Of a DNA stretch of 64,000 nucleotides, positions 10,201 through 17,384 are shown one piece after another. Within the stretch, counting starts at the first letter, position 1. Each line of letters opens with the position of its first letter. Made by a program: the position numbers and the translations under genes. The notes under the pieces are model-generated. The model saw only the letters and a list, made by a program, of their open reading frames with translations, was not told the DNA's origin and did no database searches. The stretch covers positions 1-64,000 of the forward strand of contig NZ_PPTT01000008.1 in assembly GCF_003339815.1 (NCBI RefSeq), given 5' to 3'. This DNA is from Eggerthella sinensis (GTDB taxonomy: Bacteria; Actinomycetota; Coriobacteriia; Coriobacteriales; Eggerthellaceae).

Positions 10201-12647
10201 TCGCCGCCGAAATCGCCGCCCGCGTACACCGAGCCGCCGATGGAAAGAGCCGATGCCGTAAGCGAGGGGATCTCGTCAGGATGGGCAGCGTAATACGCGC
10301 AGGCGCCCATCGCCCCCATACCGATGTGCATATGGGTGGAGCCGTTGACCTTGCCCAGGTACCCGCCGCCGAACACGTTGCCGCTCACCGTTCCGCCCAC
10401 CAGGTTGGCCACGATCAAGTCCGGCATGGATGCACCCTCCGCAAGGGCCGCCCCGTCGTCGCTCAGCTCGCTGCCGCCGTACACGTTGCCGCGCACCCAA
10501 CCGCCCGTCATGTTGACCGTGGAGCCGCCCAAAACCAGCACGGCGCCGGAGGTCCCCAGGGCGCCGCCGTACACCGAGCCGTTAACGGTGCCGCCCTCGA
10601 TGTTCACGCAGGTAGCACCCTCAACCAAGCCCTGCTGCCCGCCGCCGTACACGTTGCCCTGCACGGTGCCGCCGCTCACCTTCACCTGCACGTCGGAACC
10701 CGATGTCACGCGAGCGCATTCTTCGTAGCCGGCTTCGGCGATGCCCTTGCCGCCGCCGTATATGCTGCCGGTCACGGTTCCGCCGCGCACGTCGATGAGC
10801 GCGGTGCCGCTCAAGTAGGCGTTGTGTTTGGTTCGGTCGCTGCTGGCAAGCAGGTACCCCTCGCCGCTCGCGTAGATGTTTCCGACGGAAGCCGCACCGT
10901 CGACGACGATCGAGGCGTTCCCGGTGAGGCTGCCAGCAAGATCCATCCCCTGATCCGAGGTAATGGTCCCATTGAGCGTCGACTCCCACCCTTTGCCGGC
11001 CGCGAACAGGTTGCCCACCTTCCCTCCAGACACAGAAATGGACACCTGAGAAGTTGCGGCATCGTTGCTGACGACATACGCTGCAGAGCCGGCGCCGTAT
11101 AGGTTCTGCACGGTTCCGCCGGTCACGCCGATGCGAAGCTGGCCCAGATAGGTGGGGATGGATTGATTGCGGCCGGACCCTGCGCCGTAGAGACTGGCGA
11201 CATCGCCTCCGTCGACGTTGATCGTCGTCGTTCCGGTAAACGAAGCGGGATTTTGTTGATACCCCTGGTTTCCCCCGATCAATTCGCCCACCGTTCCACC
11301 ATGCACCTCGATGCTCACGTTTGCGTTCAGGATCTCTCCGCTCGCGCTACCGGCGACGATCCTGGTCACCTTCGCAGTGCCCTCCACCGAAATGCTGGAG
11401 GTGTAACCGGTGCAATCCAACGAGGGCGTTTTGCTTCTCACGTATCCGATGATGCGCTCGAACCTGCCGCTCTTCACCGTAATATGCGCCGCCGTCCTGC
11501 CGTTCGCTTCGATAGCATTGTTGCCGAAGCCGTAAAGGTACAGGCTGGTACCCGATATTCCTTCTCCGACGATGAGGTCGTACCCGTTTGCGTATATATG
11601 GTTGATCAGCTTGATCTCGATGTTTTCCAAGCAGAAGTCAGCGTGCACGTACAGGGGGTAGTCGCCGGAGATTGGCTGGGAAGCGCCGAACACCGCCCCC
11701 GTTGCGCCCGAGAGCGTGAAGGGAACAGCCGGCAGATTCACTTCCGCATCCGAGCGATTATACGTACCCACGATGACGATGCGGTTGGTTTCCACTGTTC
11801 CGCCTTCGGCAGTTGTGATCAGCAGCTGCGCTGCCGCATCGAGGGTTCGCACGGCGGCGGCCTCGGTGGCTCCGTCGTTCGCGTCGTTGCCGTTCGTTTG
11901 ATCCACGTAGACGGTGGTTGCCGCGGTTTGAACGTCGACCGCTTCGGAGTACGGAACAGGCGCCTCGTCGAGCGGGGCGTCCGCCACCTCGTCGTCGGCC
12001 CCATCGTTCGCCCCGTCCGCCATCTCGCCCTCCGACGCGCCCGCTTCCTCGTCGCCGACCCTCTGATAGCCGGCGGACAGCGCGGCCTCCAGGAAGGACG
12101 TGTTCTCGTCTGAGCAGGTCACCGTGCCCATCTGCCCCTCGCAAAAGAGCGTTTCCGAGTGCGCGACATCCTGCTGCTCCACCCGCTCGACCGCGTAGCC
12201 CTGCTCCTGCCGCACTACTTCGCCCGACGCGAAGCGATTGTCGATGGCGGCGAAGTGCGGCGACTCCTCCGGACTCTCTCCGGAGAAGACGCCCTCGCCG
12301 AATCCGACGATGCTGCTCGGCAAGGTCAGCGTGCCGCCCAGCTCGCCGAGCCCGTACAGCAGATACGAGCCCAGATACGTGACGCCTTCCTCGATTTCGA
12401 GCGCGCGTATGTCGGCTGCGTAGGCCGCGAGCGGCGCGCTTTCAGCCGTGAAGTCGTCCGTATCGCCTGTGCCGGAAAGGGTCAGCACGCCGTCCGCCAC
12501 CTCGGCGGTCACGCCGGTGCCGACGCGCACGCTCACCGGGCCGTCGTCCATCGCGTAGGCGACGATGGACCCGCCGTTCAACTGGCCCAACACAAGGCAG
12601 AGCGCCATCAGCGCGGCTACGACGCGCTGCGGAAAACCGGCGCGCAT
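7245..12647 (-). CDS. Giant secreted repeat protein of the SipW/TasA-like operon
   Basis: About 1800 aa with a Sec signal peptide (hydrophobic VVAALMALCLVLG, likely cut after VAYA). Residues 180-240 are acidic and Ala/Glu-rich. Between about 440 and 840 it holds many glycine-rich turns of the form GGTVxGxVYGGG, which look like a right-handed beta-solenoid. The C-terminal half is a series of Ig-like beta domains. I see no LPXTG motif, C-terminal membrane segment or SLH domain, so it must be held by partners or released. The ATG at 12647 is chosen because AAGGGAG precedes it and it lies 17 bases after the previous stop; an ATG at 12677 would overlap that gene. It is last in the operon. I infer a matrix or adhesin component. 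Confidence 0.85.
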   Translation of the reverse strand: MRAGFPQRVVAALMALCLVLGQLNGGSIVAYAMDDGPVSVRVGTGVTAEVADGVLTLSGTGDTDDFTAESAPLAAYAADIRALEIEEGVTYLGSYLLYGLGELGGTLTLPSSIVGFGEGVFSGESPEESPHFAAIDNRFASGEVVRQEQGYAVERVEQQDVAHSETLFCEGQMGTVTCSDENTSFLEAALSAGYQRVGDEEAGASEGEMADGANDGADDEVADAPLDEAPVPYSEAVDVQTAATTVYVDQTNGNDANDGATEAAAVRTLDAAAQLLITTAEGGTVETNRIVIVGTYNRSDAEVNLPAVPFTLSGATGAVFGASQPISGDYPLYVHADFCLENIEIKLINHIYANGYDLIVGEGISGTSLYLYGFGNNAIEANGRTAAHITVKSGRFERIIGYVRSKTPSLDCTGYTSSISVEGTAKVTRIVAGSASGEILNANVSIEVHGGTVGELIGGNQGYQQNPASFTGTTTINVDGGDVASLYGAGSGRNQSIPTYLGQLRIGVTGGTVQNLYGAGSAAYVVSNDAATSQVSISVSGGKVGNLFAAGKGWESTLNGTITSDQGMDLAGSLTGNASIVVDGAASVGNIYASGEGYLLASSDRTKHNAYLSGTALIDVRGGTVTGSIYGGGKGIAEAGYEECARVTSGSDVQVKVSGGTVQGNVYGGGQQGLVEGATCVNIEGGTVNGSVYGGALGTSGAVLVLGGSTVNMTGGWVRGNVYGGSELSDDGAALAEGASMPDLIVANLVGGTVSGNVFGGGYLGKVNGSTHMHIGMGAMGACAYYAAHPDEIPSLTASALSIGGSVYAGGDFGGDGTDYNTITVEGTSHVYVDGTGYDTGAGAGDVGMTVSGGVFGSGASCDAGNTRLVTLRNYGAVVAGDDGTATGTTRTLAAIQRADRVLLLNSHVRLTGQSDAANTDQTTLYSLNRIGDHGVVDGLGALGNGLVLQGGSTLVLESPAMELAAFRSLDAAGDEVGLAAIAGCANTLLLDTGTLLRVSCTDEGGSRLYGPVRGFARLLAGESAEGYVYARIAPDGADGGFVDKADAEISFTEVSSASLPYRYWEVRGAGDANVTRQTVLTARTLSSGDVGYGADGYAVAKGVIELPPADQNSTYTVKSVTVANTALTLVEAARAGQGSDAAWRTSADNAADGSGSPVDVSAQRTAMASSPLTAFGLFMKTGDGFSAASTDKGKIVSALSLASGSNTVIGAQTAGGVTGDHVVPQIEFYLTYFNSGITASRDLGTVTIEFERSVNGSVQETTTANVQIVTRTTNLSSLEVDLYATQAGTYTGKLYIPAGASRKLTLTGVAASQGASLVAGGASLNGNEFAVSLRATRNQGWQSAGLMESSCDLGGFQAAAPVAIGTTDSRYEAPIEFVLTNAGGFPAKTQDVVRLALKDESGDGAEVAVTVRVHWEESAVSSVAVGAGRQYNGLSSSASSTISQRSALTAAFALSKTLSVSACWIELQDASGAAAALPPGAELTLLSGTGYYRYRATGAETGAQVKLGSFVSMSTGASLVGSVSESVAVIVDFGPSTESLAVGDYSLRLRNEGTADSLGADCTVNNAHATLSLAGGDGPSRGAHAFDLALSANSDTRFSDGAAVVLSLGGDGSFPEGTAFVLDGTTYYASGGKAYLPLSGSGPCTVTVDTADTAGLPAGSYALVAQVFPTGASAGNASALSAQASFDVEQNPSYGLTVSLDPGASRVVSAGDGLTFTVGYSVQHAGVASPAVAVSVQKKTDGGYEDGAAWTVSGNDALGAGSGTQALVVTVPDTLDPGTYRLLFTLGDQTAPYNLIVSG

Positions 12648-12663
12648 CCTCACGGTGCTCCCT

Positions 12664-13416
12664 TTACAGCGTTGCATGCGAACCGCCTACCTCGATGCTA
12701 TTGGCAAAAGACGTTTCGTCCTGCGCCAACACGATGGTCTTATCCGATTTGAGCAGCACGACCGAATACACGCCCGGCCCGTCGGGGGCAAACGAGCACG
12801 CACCGTTCGCCGAGGTCACCCGTTGATCGGTGGCATCGGGCACCACGCCGGCAGGAAGCACGAGGGACACCGGGCCCCCGCTGTCGGTGCAGGTGATGGC
12901 GAGCACGGCGCCGGCGTTTCCCGCAGCGTCCTCCACGCGAAAGCGGTTGCCCTGCGCCCGCACGAAGGTGGCGGTGAGCACCTTCGCGTAGGGCGCGCGG
13001 GACGTCACCGTGAGCGTGCACAAGCCTTCCGTCGGCGCGACGGCGAGCGTTGCATCGCTCCGCATGCCGCCCGGCAGCGTGCCGCTTCCGCCGTCCGTCA
13101 CCGTAGCGCCGCTCGCTTCGACGTCATAGGCGATGTCCCCCGTGGTGAACCGTTGCGCATCGGCGGAGTTGCTCAATGCGATTGAAACGCTGGCGGCTTG
13201 CGGGTCGATGAAGTACGATGCGCCCTCGCTGCTCTCCTTCAGGTAGTCGCTCGTGAGGTAGAAGTCGGCGGCCGTCGCGACGCCGTCTTCCTGTTGCTGC
13301 AGCACGTAGCGGGCAACCGCCATGCCGGAGAACACCAGCAAGGCCGCAGCCGCGAGCAGCACCGCGGCAGGAAGCAGACGGCGTTTTTTCGGCGTATGCA
13401 GGCTTGGTCGTGGCAT
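12664..13416 (-). CDS. SipW-dependent-type secreted protein, 250 aa
   Basis: The N-terminus has a basic stretch (TPKKRRLL), a hydrophobic segment (LLAAAALLVFSGMAVA) and then ARYVLQQQEDGVATAA. This last stretch aligns with the SipW-type cleavage regions of the TasA-like protein and the 187-aa protein in the same operon. The remainder is beta-rich with no further membrane segment. The ATG at 13416 has AGGA 8 bases upstream. An ATG at 13434, immediately after the preceding stop, is also possible but lacks a ribosome binding site. I infer a minor subunit or accessory factor of the fibre, exported by Sec and processed by the SipW-like peptidase encoded first in the operon. It has no C-terminal anchor. 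Confidence 0.8.
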   Translation of the reverse strand: MPRPSLHTPKKRRLLPAAVLLAAAALLVFSGMAVARYVLQQQEDGVATAADFYLTSDYLKESSEGASYFIDPQAASVSIALSNSADAQRFTTGDIAYDVEASGATVTDGGSGTLPGGMRSDATLAVAPTEGLCTLTVTSRAPYAKVLTATFVRAQGNRFRVEDAAGNAGAVLAITCTDSGGPVSLVLPAGVVPDATDQRVTSANGACSFAPDGPGVYSVVLLKSDKTIVLAQDETSFANSIEVGGSHATL

Positions 13417-13434
13417 GGTTCGGTTCCTGTTCAT

Positions 13435-13998
13435 CTACGTTGTCTGCGGTTCTGCTTGCTGCGCGTCCACTGTCAGCGTCACCTGATCGATCTCGTCGGC
13501 GAAGCGCTCGGCTGCCTGACCGGCAGGCCACATCACGCTCAGCACGTAGGTGTGCGTGACGCCGACGCCGGAGGGGCCGAAGGGAAGCAGCCCTCCGGTC
13601 CAAACGAGATCCGCGCCCGCAGCGGCCCGTGCGTAGTTCGCCGTATCGCCGCTGCCGCTTTTCGGATCGAGCGCGTACGTCAGCGGCAGATTGCCGGATG
13701 TGGCAAGGGATACGGCGTAGGTCAGGTCCACTTCGCTCACGACGCCGTCCTTCGCGTTCGTCACGGCGAACTCCACCGTGCGCGCATCGCCCGGACGCAT
13801 GCCGCTCAGCTGCGCGGTCACGTCGAGCGTGCCGGACGAACCCGCCATGTCCAACGCCACCGCGGCAACCGACGCCGAAGCCCTCCCCTGCACCTCCTGC
13901 AGGTACCGGGCGTACGCGATACCCAGCACCGCGGCAGCGACAAGGCTGAGGCACAGCAGCGATCGGACGATGCGCCCGGCAGTCTCATGCTTCTTCAT
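13435..13998 (-). CDS. TasA-like minor fibre subunit with SipW-type signal
   Basis: A 187-aa protein starting at ATG 13998, which has an excellent AAAGGAAGGG site 8 bases upstream; the frame is open to 14046 but overlaps the previous gene. The signal segment IVRSLLCLSLVAAAVLGIAY is followed by ARYLQEVQGRASASVA, matching AKYATEVTGTGSATVA in the TasA-like protein. The mature part repeats the shared core of this operon, a PG turn (MRPGDARTVEFAVTN), then a strand ending near LPLTYALDP, then a tryptophan-proline pair (VMWPAGQ). These shared motifs support one TasA/camelysin-type beta-sandwich. The gap to the gene before is 31 bases and to the next gene is zero to 18. Confidence 0.85.
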   Translation of the reverse strand: MKKHETAGRIVRSLLCLSLVAAAVLGIAYARYLQEVQGRASASVAAVALDMAGSSGTLDVTAQLSGMRPGDARTVEFAVTNAKDGVVSEVDLTYAVSLATSGNLPLTYALDPKSGSGDTANYARAAAGADLVWTGGLLPFGPSGVGVTHTYVLSVMWPAGQAAERFADEIDQVTLTVDAQQAEPQTT

Positions 13999-14029
13999 CC
14001 GACGCACCCTTCCTTTCCGCGCGAATCGT

Positions 14030-15592
14030 TCATGATTCCTCCGCATGGATCGTCATGGACAGCAGGTAGACGAGGTTTTCGCCGCTTCCGATGGCGGTAT
14101 CCACCGCGTCGTTGCCCTCGGCCGGCCACACCCAATCCAACCGGTAGCCGGCAATCGCGTGTCCGGCGACGGCGGCGGGCAGCGCGAGCCCGCCGCGCGC
14201 CGACAGCGATCCGGCAACGGCTCGGTCGGCGAGGCGCCGCCCGTCGGCGTCGAGCGGGGTCAACGTGAACGCAAGCGGCACATGGAGGCCGGCCTCGCTC
14301 AGCGAGATGGTGACGTTCAGCCGCGAAGCGCGCGAGTTTTGCAGAAGGAACCGGTAGGAACCCGAGGAACCGGGCGCCATCGGCTCCTGCGCGCCGCTCG
14401 TCCGGTTGTAGAACAGGTCGATCACGCTGTTCTGCGTCCACGAGGCGTAACCGCCGCGGTTCTCCCCGTACACGAAAAGGGAACCGCTCGACGGGTTGTC
14501 GCCCGAAGGAGGATCGTCGCTTGTCGAAGGGTCGTCGCCCGTGGTGCCGCCCGGGGAATCACCGGTTGAGGGAGCCTCGCCGCCTGAGGAGCCGCTTCCT
14601 GCCGAGGGGAGATCGCGAACGGGGCCCGCGACGGAGCCGGGAGAGTCGCTATCCGACGGCGGGCCGGACGGCGCGTTCCCACCGCCCGACGAGGAGCCCC
14701 CGATGGGCGTCACCACGCTGCCGCCCGAAACCACGATGCCGCCCTCGCCCGGACCGTGCGTCGCACCGTCCGACGTGACCACCTGTCCGCCCGGCCGTAT
14801 CTCGGTTCCGTCAGCAAGTGCCACCGTGCCGTCCGTGGCAACGGTGTAGCCCGATCCGTCCACCTGCTCATCCGGATAGATGACGGTATCGTCCGGCAAG
14901 ATGATGGCGGCGGCGTTGCGGCCGCTGCGCGGAATGACGATGGTGCCGTCAGGCAGATGCACGTGCCCGTTCGGCGTGACCACGACCCCGCTCTCCACCG
15001 AGACGGAACCCGCGGGCGTAGTCACCCGCCCTTCGCCGTTGGCGTAGGTGCAGCCCGTCGCGAGGATATCCAACCCGTCATCCTGCAACCGGATGGCGAT
15101 TTCCAGTATCCTCACGTCGACGGCGACGGTGATGGCGCAGCCTCCGTCGCCCTCTTTGGTGATGGAAACTCCCTGTTCATCGCTGCTTTGGACGATGGAC
15201 ACGGGCCGCTCGGCCGCGACGGAGCCGTCGGGGCCGTACACGATGATCCGATGCGTTCCGAAGGGCACGTTGGGGAACAGGAAGACGCCTTCGTCGTCAG
15301 CCTCCGTCACGATGGGGTCGCTGTGAAGCTCGAGCTTCAATCCGGCAGCGGGCGAACCGTCCTCGTACGCCACCTGCCCGGTGAGGTGCGTCGCCGTGCG
15401 CGTCGAAGCCTCCTCGGGAGCAAGCTGAATGGTATCGGTCGCCTGGCCGAGGGGCCCCGAGGCGCTGCGACCCAGGAGGTAGCTCACCATGCTCGTGGTG
15501 GTCAAGGCGACAAGAAGCAGCAGCGCCAGCAACAGCCGGCGCCGTCTTCCCCGTCCGTCCTCCTGCAATGAAGGTTCGTTCGCTTGTCCCAC
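14030..15592 (-). CDS. Composite surface protein with a C-terminal TasA-like domain, 520 aa
   Basis: The GTG at 15592 is chosen because GAGGAGGG lies 7 bases upstream; the frame is open to 15667 but that part encodes a hairpin region. Domains in order: a basic stretch and membrane segment (LLLALLLLVALTTTSMVSYLLG), a carboxypeptidase-regulatory-like beta domain (LTGQVAYEDGSPAAGLKLEL, residues 65-130), a repetitive PDGT-rich stretch that may form a beta-solenoid (about 185-290), and a Ser/Gly/Pro linker. Last is a TasA-like domain from about 380, with PGSSGSYRFLLQN and the motif WVWPAEGNDAVDTAIG. The linker suggests it spans the wall and presents a fibre-compatible domain, perhaps as an anchor or initiator. 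That role is inference. Confidence 0.82.
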   Translation of the reverse strand: MGQANEPSLQEDGRGRRRRLLLALLLLVALTTTSMVSYLLGRSASGPLGQATDTIQLAPEEASTRTATHLTGQVAYEDGSPAAGLKLELHSDPIVTEADDEGVFLFPNVPFGTHRIIVYGPDGSVAAERPVSIVQSSDEQGVSITKEGDGGCAITVAVDVRILEIAIRLQDDGLDILATGCTYANGEGRVTTPAGSVSVESGVVVTPNGHVHLPDGTIVIPRSGRNAAAIILPDDTVIYPDEQVDGSGYTVATDGTVALADGTEIRPGGQVVTSDGATHGPGEGGIVVSGGSVVTPIGGSSSGGGNAPSGPPSDSDSPGSVAGPVRDLPSAGSGSSGGEAPSTGDSPGGTTGDDPSTSDDPPSGDNPSSGSLFVYGENRGGYASWTQNSVIDLFYNRTSGAQEPMAPGSSGSYRFLLQNSRASRLNVTISLSEAGLHVPLAFTLTPLDADGRRLADRAVAGSLSARGGLALPAAVAGHAIAGYRLDWVWPAEGNDAVDTAIGSGENLVYLLSMTIHAEES

Positions 15593-15619
15593 GCTGGTCC
15601 CTCCTCTCGGGAAACGCGC

Positions 15620-15675
15620 CTCAGCCTTTGGCGAAAAGCGCGGCCAGTACGCCGCGCGCTTCGCCAAAGGCTGAG
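15620..15675 (-). terminator. Long intercistronic hairpin after the TasA-like gene
   Basis: A perfect 16-bp outer stem (15620-15635 with 15660-15675, arm CTCAGCCTTTGGCGAA) continues, after a 2x2 internal loop, into a 7-bp inner stem with a CAGTAC loop. It lies between the TasA-like gene and the 520-aa protein gene. No U-run follows on the transcribed side. It therefore looks more like a partial terminator or mRNA-stabilising element than a full stop, and would favour the upstream major-subunit message. Confidence 0.7.
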
Positions 15676-15711
15676 CCCCCGCCCCGGCACAGGGGACGGA
15701 GGCTGCTGTTG

Positions 15712-16272
15712 CTAGGAAGTAGCGGGCGTCTGCTGCGCGCCCGTGACAGCAATGTCGAATTTCATCGTCGAGCCCGTTTGCGCAATATCCGTATTGTCGG
15801 CGTCATACGGCCATTCCCAGTAGATGGTCTTCGTGAGCTTGGTGTTCACGTCGCTCAATGCGATCGTACCCGTCAGGCCTGTCGTCAAACTAATTTCGGT
15901 CTTTCGCGCGGCATCTGAATAGAACTTCAAGCCGGCGGGCTTATTGCTCAGGTTCTTGAATGCGATTGTGTAATCCACTGCCACTTCGCTCCCGCTCGCA
16001 TCAAGTTCGATGTCAAAACTACCCTTGGTGCCCGGCGCGATTGTCTTCGATTTCACGTTGGAGTAATTCGTATTGGCAAGATCGACCGTAGCCATCGTCG
16101 CCGTCTCCCCGTTCACCTCGAAACTCCACTTGGCAACCGTTGCGCTACCGGTGCCGGTCACCTCGGTGGCGTACTTCGCCATGGTGCCGCCGAGCAGGCA
16201 GGTGCTGGTGAGCGCAAGCACCAACGCCAAGATGCCGAGGCGCGATGCGTAAGATTTCTTCTTCGTCGTCAT
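15712..16272 (-). CDS. TasA/camelysin-like fibre subunit (likely major)
   Basis: A 186-aa secreted protein with a SipW-dependent-type signal: basic MTTKKKSYASR, hydrophobic LGILALVLALTSTCLLGG, then TMAKYATEVTGTGSATVA. The mature domain has the PG-turn motif APGTKGSFDIELDASG, the strand VDYTIAFKNLSNKPAGL and the tryptophan signature YWEWPYDADNTD, as in TasA/CotN-family fibre proteins. The ATG at 16272 has GAGGG 6 bases upstream. It directly follows the SipW-like peptidase gene and is followed by a strong hairpin, the usual arrangement when one subunit is needed in excess. It has no sorting signal. I infer that it polymerises into extracellular fibres. Confidence 0.85.
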   Translation of the reverse strand: MTTKKKSYASRLGILALVLALTSTCLLGGTMAKYATEVTGTGSATVAKWSFEVNGETATMATVDLANTNYSNVKSKTIAPGTKGSFDIELDASGSEVAVDYTIAFKNLSNKPAGLKFYSDAARKTEISLTTGLTGTIALSDVNTKLTKTIYWEWPYDADNTDIAQTGSTMKFDIAVTGAQQTPATS

Positions 16273-16440
16273 TGCACACCCTCGCTTTCTCTGTCACGGG
16301 AACCATATCGTCGGTTGTCGGCCCAGGCACGGCTCCCGTGCACCTGCAGCATGTCTATCCCAGGCGCGCCTCGCACCCGGTTCTACAAGGTTCGCCCTCC
16401 TGCGCTGTGCCCGCAGAAAGGCGAACCTATGCATACCCCA

Positions 16441-17121
16441 TCAGGGCTCGTCGACGCCCCTTCGCCCGAAGGCCCGCTCCTCCCGAAGAGCGGCCAGCTC
16501 CCGTTCCAATTGGGCGGTGCGCGCTTCTTCGGCCTTGTCCAAGCGGCGTCGACGCCACACGTCCCATGCGAAGAACAGCGCCAACGGGCACACGATGAAC
16601 AGCACCATGCCCGCAGGCGTCTGCATGAACAGGATGGCGTTGCCCACCCCCGGCAGACGCATGCCGTTCCACACGCCCTGCACCTGATCGACGGTCACAG
16701 GCAGCCGGTCCGCCGCGTTGTTGGCGTCGCCTTGCGTCACGTAGCGCAGCTGTCCGTCCTCGCCCGCGGTCACGCTCGCAATGCGATGGGTGATGGCCTT
16801 GCCGGACGAGAGGTAGCACACCACGTCGCCCTCGTGCAGCGCCGTCGGATCACAGTCGGTGACCGCTATCAGGTCCCCCGTCTGAATGGTGGGCTCCATC
16901 GAGCCCGAAAGCACCACGGCGGGCTTGACGCCGAACACGCCGGGCAACTCGTCAGGATGCAGGAAGCTGCCCGCAATCAGGGCCGCGTTCACCAGGATCA
17001 CGGGAACGAAGACAATGCAGAGCACGAGGCCCACGATGCTCGACGCGGAAATCCCGCGGGCGCGTCCCCGGCTCGAGCCCCGGTTCGAAACGCGGCGAAC
17101 CTGGCTGGCGCTCCCCTTCAT
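16441..17121 (-). CDS. sipW: SipW-type (ER-type S26B) signal peptidase I
   Basis: A 226-aa membrane protease expected to cleave the signal peptides of the fibre proteins encoded downstream. It has an N-terminal membrane segment (SIVGLVLCIVFVPVILVNAALIAG) and the catalytic serine in LSGSMEPTIQTGD. Histidine replaces the bacterial lysine in KAITHRI, which is the S26B/ER-type dyad seen in SipW, and the conserved TQGDANNAAD motif follows. A second membrane segment and a charged cytoplasmic tail rich in Glu and Arg end the protein. The ATG at 17121 is preceded by GAGGGGAG at 7 bases; an upstream ATG at 17196 lacks such a site. It is the first gene of the operon, read from the invertible promoter through the riboswitch-like leader. 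Confidence 0.92.
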   Translation of the reverse strand: MKGSASQVRRVSNRGSSRGRARGISASSIVGLVLCIVFVPVILVNAALIAGSFLHPDELPGVFGVKPAVVLSGSMEPTIQTGDLIAVTDCDPTALHEGDVVCYLSSGKAITHRIASVTAGEDGQLRYVTQGDANNAADRLPVTVDQVQGVWNGMRLPGVGNAILFMQTPAGMVLFIVCPLALFFAWDVWRRRRLDKAEEARTAQLERELAALREERAFGRRGVDEP

Positions 17122-17230
17122 CGTTTTGCTCCCCTCTGCGCCTTCGCGACGCCCTGCCCTGCATGCGGTTCGATCGGAGGGCGTTTCGCGCGGCAAGCCA
17201 GCCCTCTCTCTGCAAAGCTGGTGTCAAGGT

Positions 17231-17327
17231 GTGCAACTGGCTAGCTTCCCGATGCCGTCCCGCGCGGGTAAGCCCCTCTAGCTTTGCGACGCTGCCTTAC
17301 GGCAGGTGTGCCCCATGAGCGCTTCAC
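17231..17327 (-). ncRNA. Class I (GEMM) cyclic-di-GMP riboswitch aptamer in the sipW leader
   Basis: On the minus strand the leader reads GCGCTCATGGGGCACACC, then the hairpin TGCC-GTAA-GGCA with a GNRA tetraloop, then GCGTCGCAAAGCT. This matches the class I pattern, a CGCAC...GGGCAAACC element, a GNRA-capped stem and GGGACGCAAAGCC. A second hairpin region follows, and the 3' side GCTAGCCAGTTGC resembles the usual AGCC-GGTTGCC end. GUGAAGC and GUUGCAC at the two ends can form the closing helix. The G-rich GGGGC block at the ligand site favours c-di-GMP over cGAMP variants, but only a covariance-model search would settle this. The aptamer is 110 bases upstream of the sipW ATG and downstream of the invertible promoter. 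Confidence 0.75.
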
Positions 17328-17329
17328 TG

Positions 17330-17350
17330 CATAATGAGCATTATGTGATG
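17330..17350 (+). repeat. Left inverted repeat of the switch
   Basis: This 21-bp repeat has its core palindrome ATAATGAGCATTAT at 17331-17344. The inner half-site is ATTATGTGATG. The outer half-site is degenerate (TTCACTGCATAAT). It lies in the transcribed leader of the sipW operon just before the riboswitch aptamer. Confidence 0.85.
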
Positions 17351-17384
17351 AAGCTCTATTTGTATGTATTCTGCTTACCGGTTC

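Noticed and set aside
7245-17121. Sortase-assembled pilus operon
   Set aside because: No sortase gene, no LPXTG motif and no pilin YPKN motif in these proteins; the SipW-type peptidase and signal segments point to TasA-like fibres.
17231-17327. Leader of the sipW operon as a cobalamin or other riboswitch
   Set aside because: The B12 box pattern (GGTGGAAATCC, ACCTGCC) is absent here. The GNRA-capped stem and CGCAAAGC fit the GEMM class.
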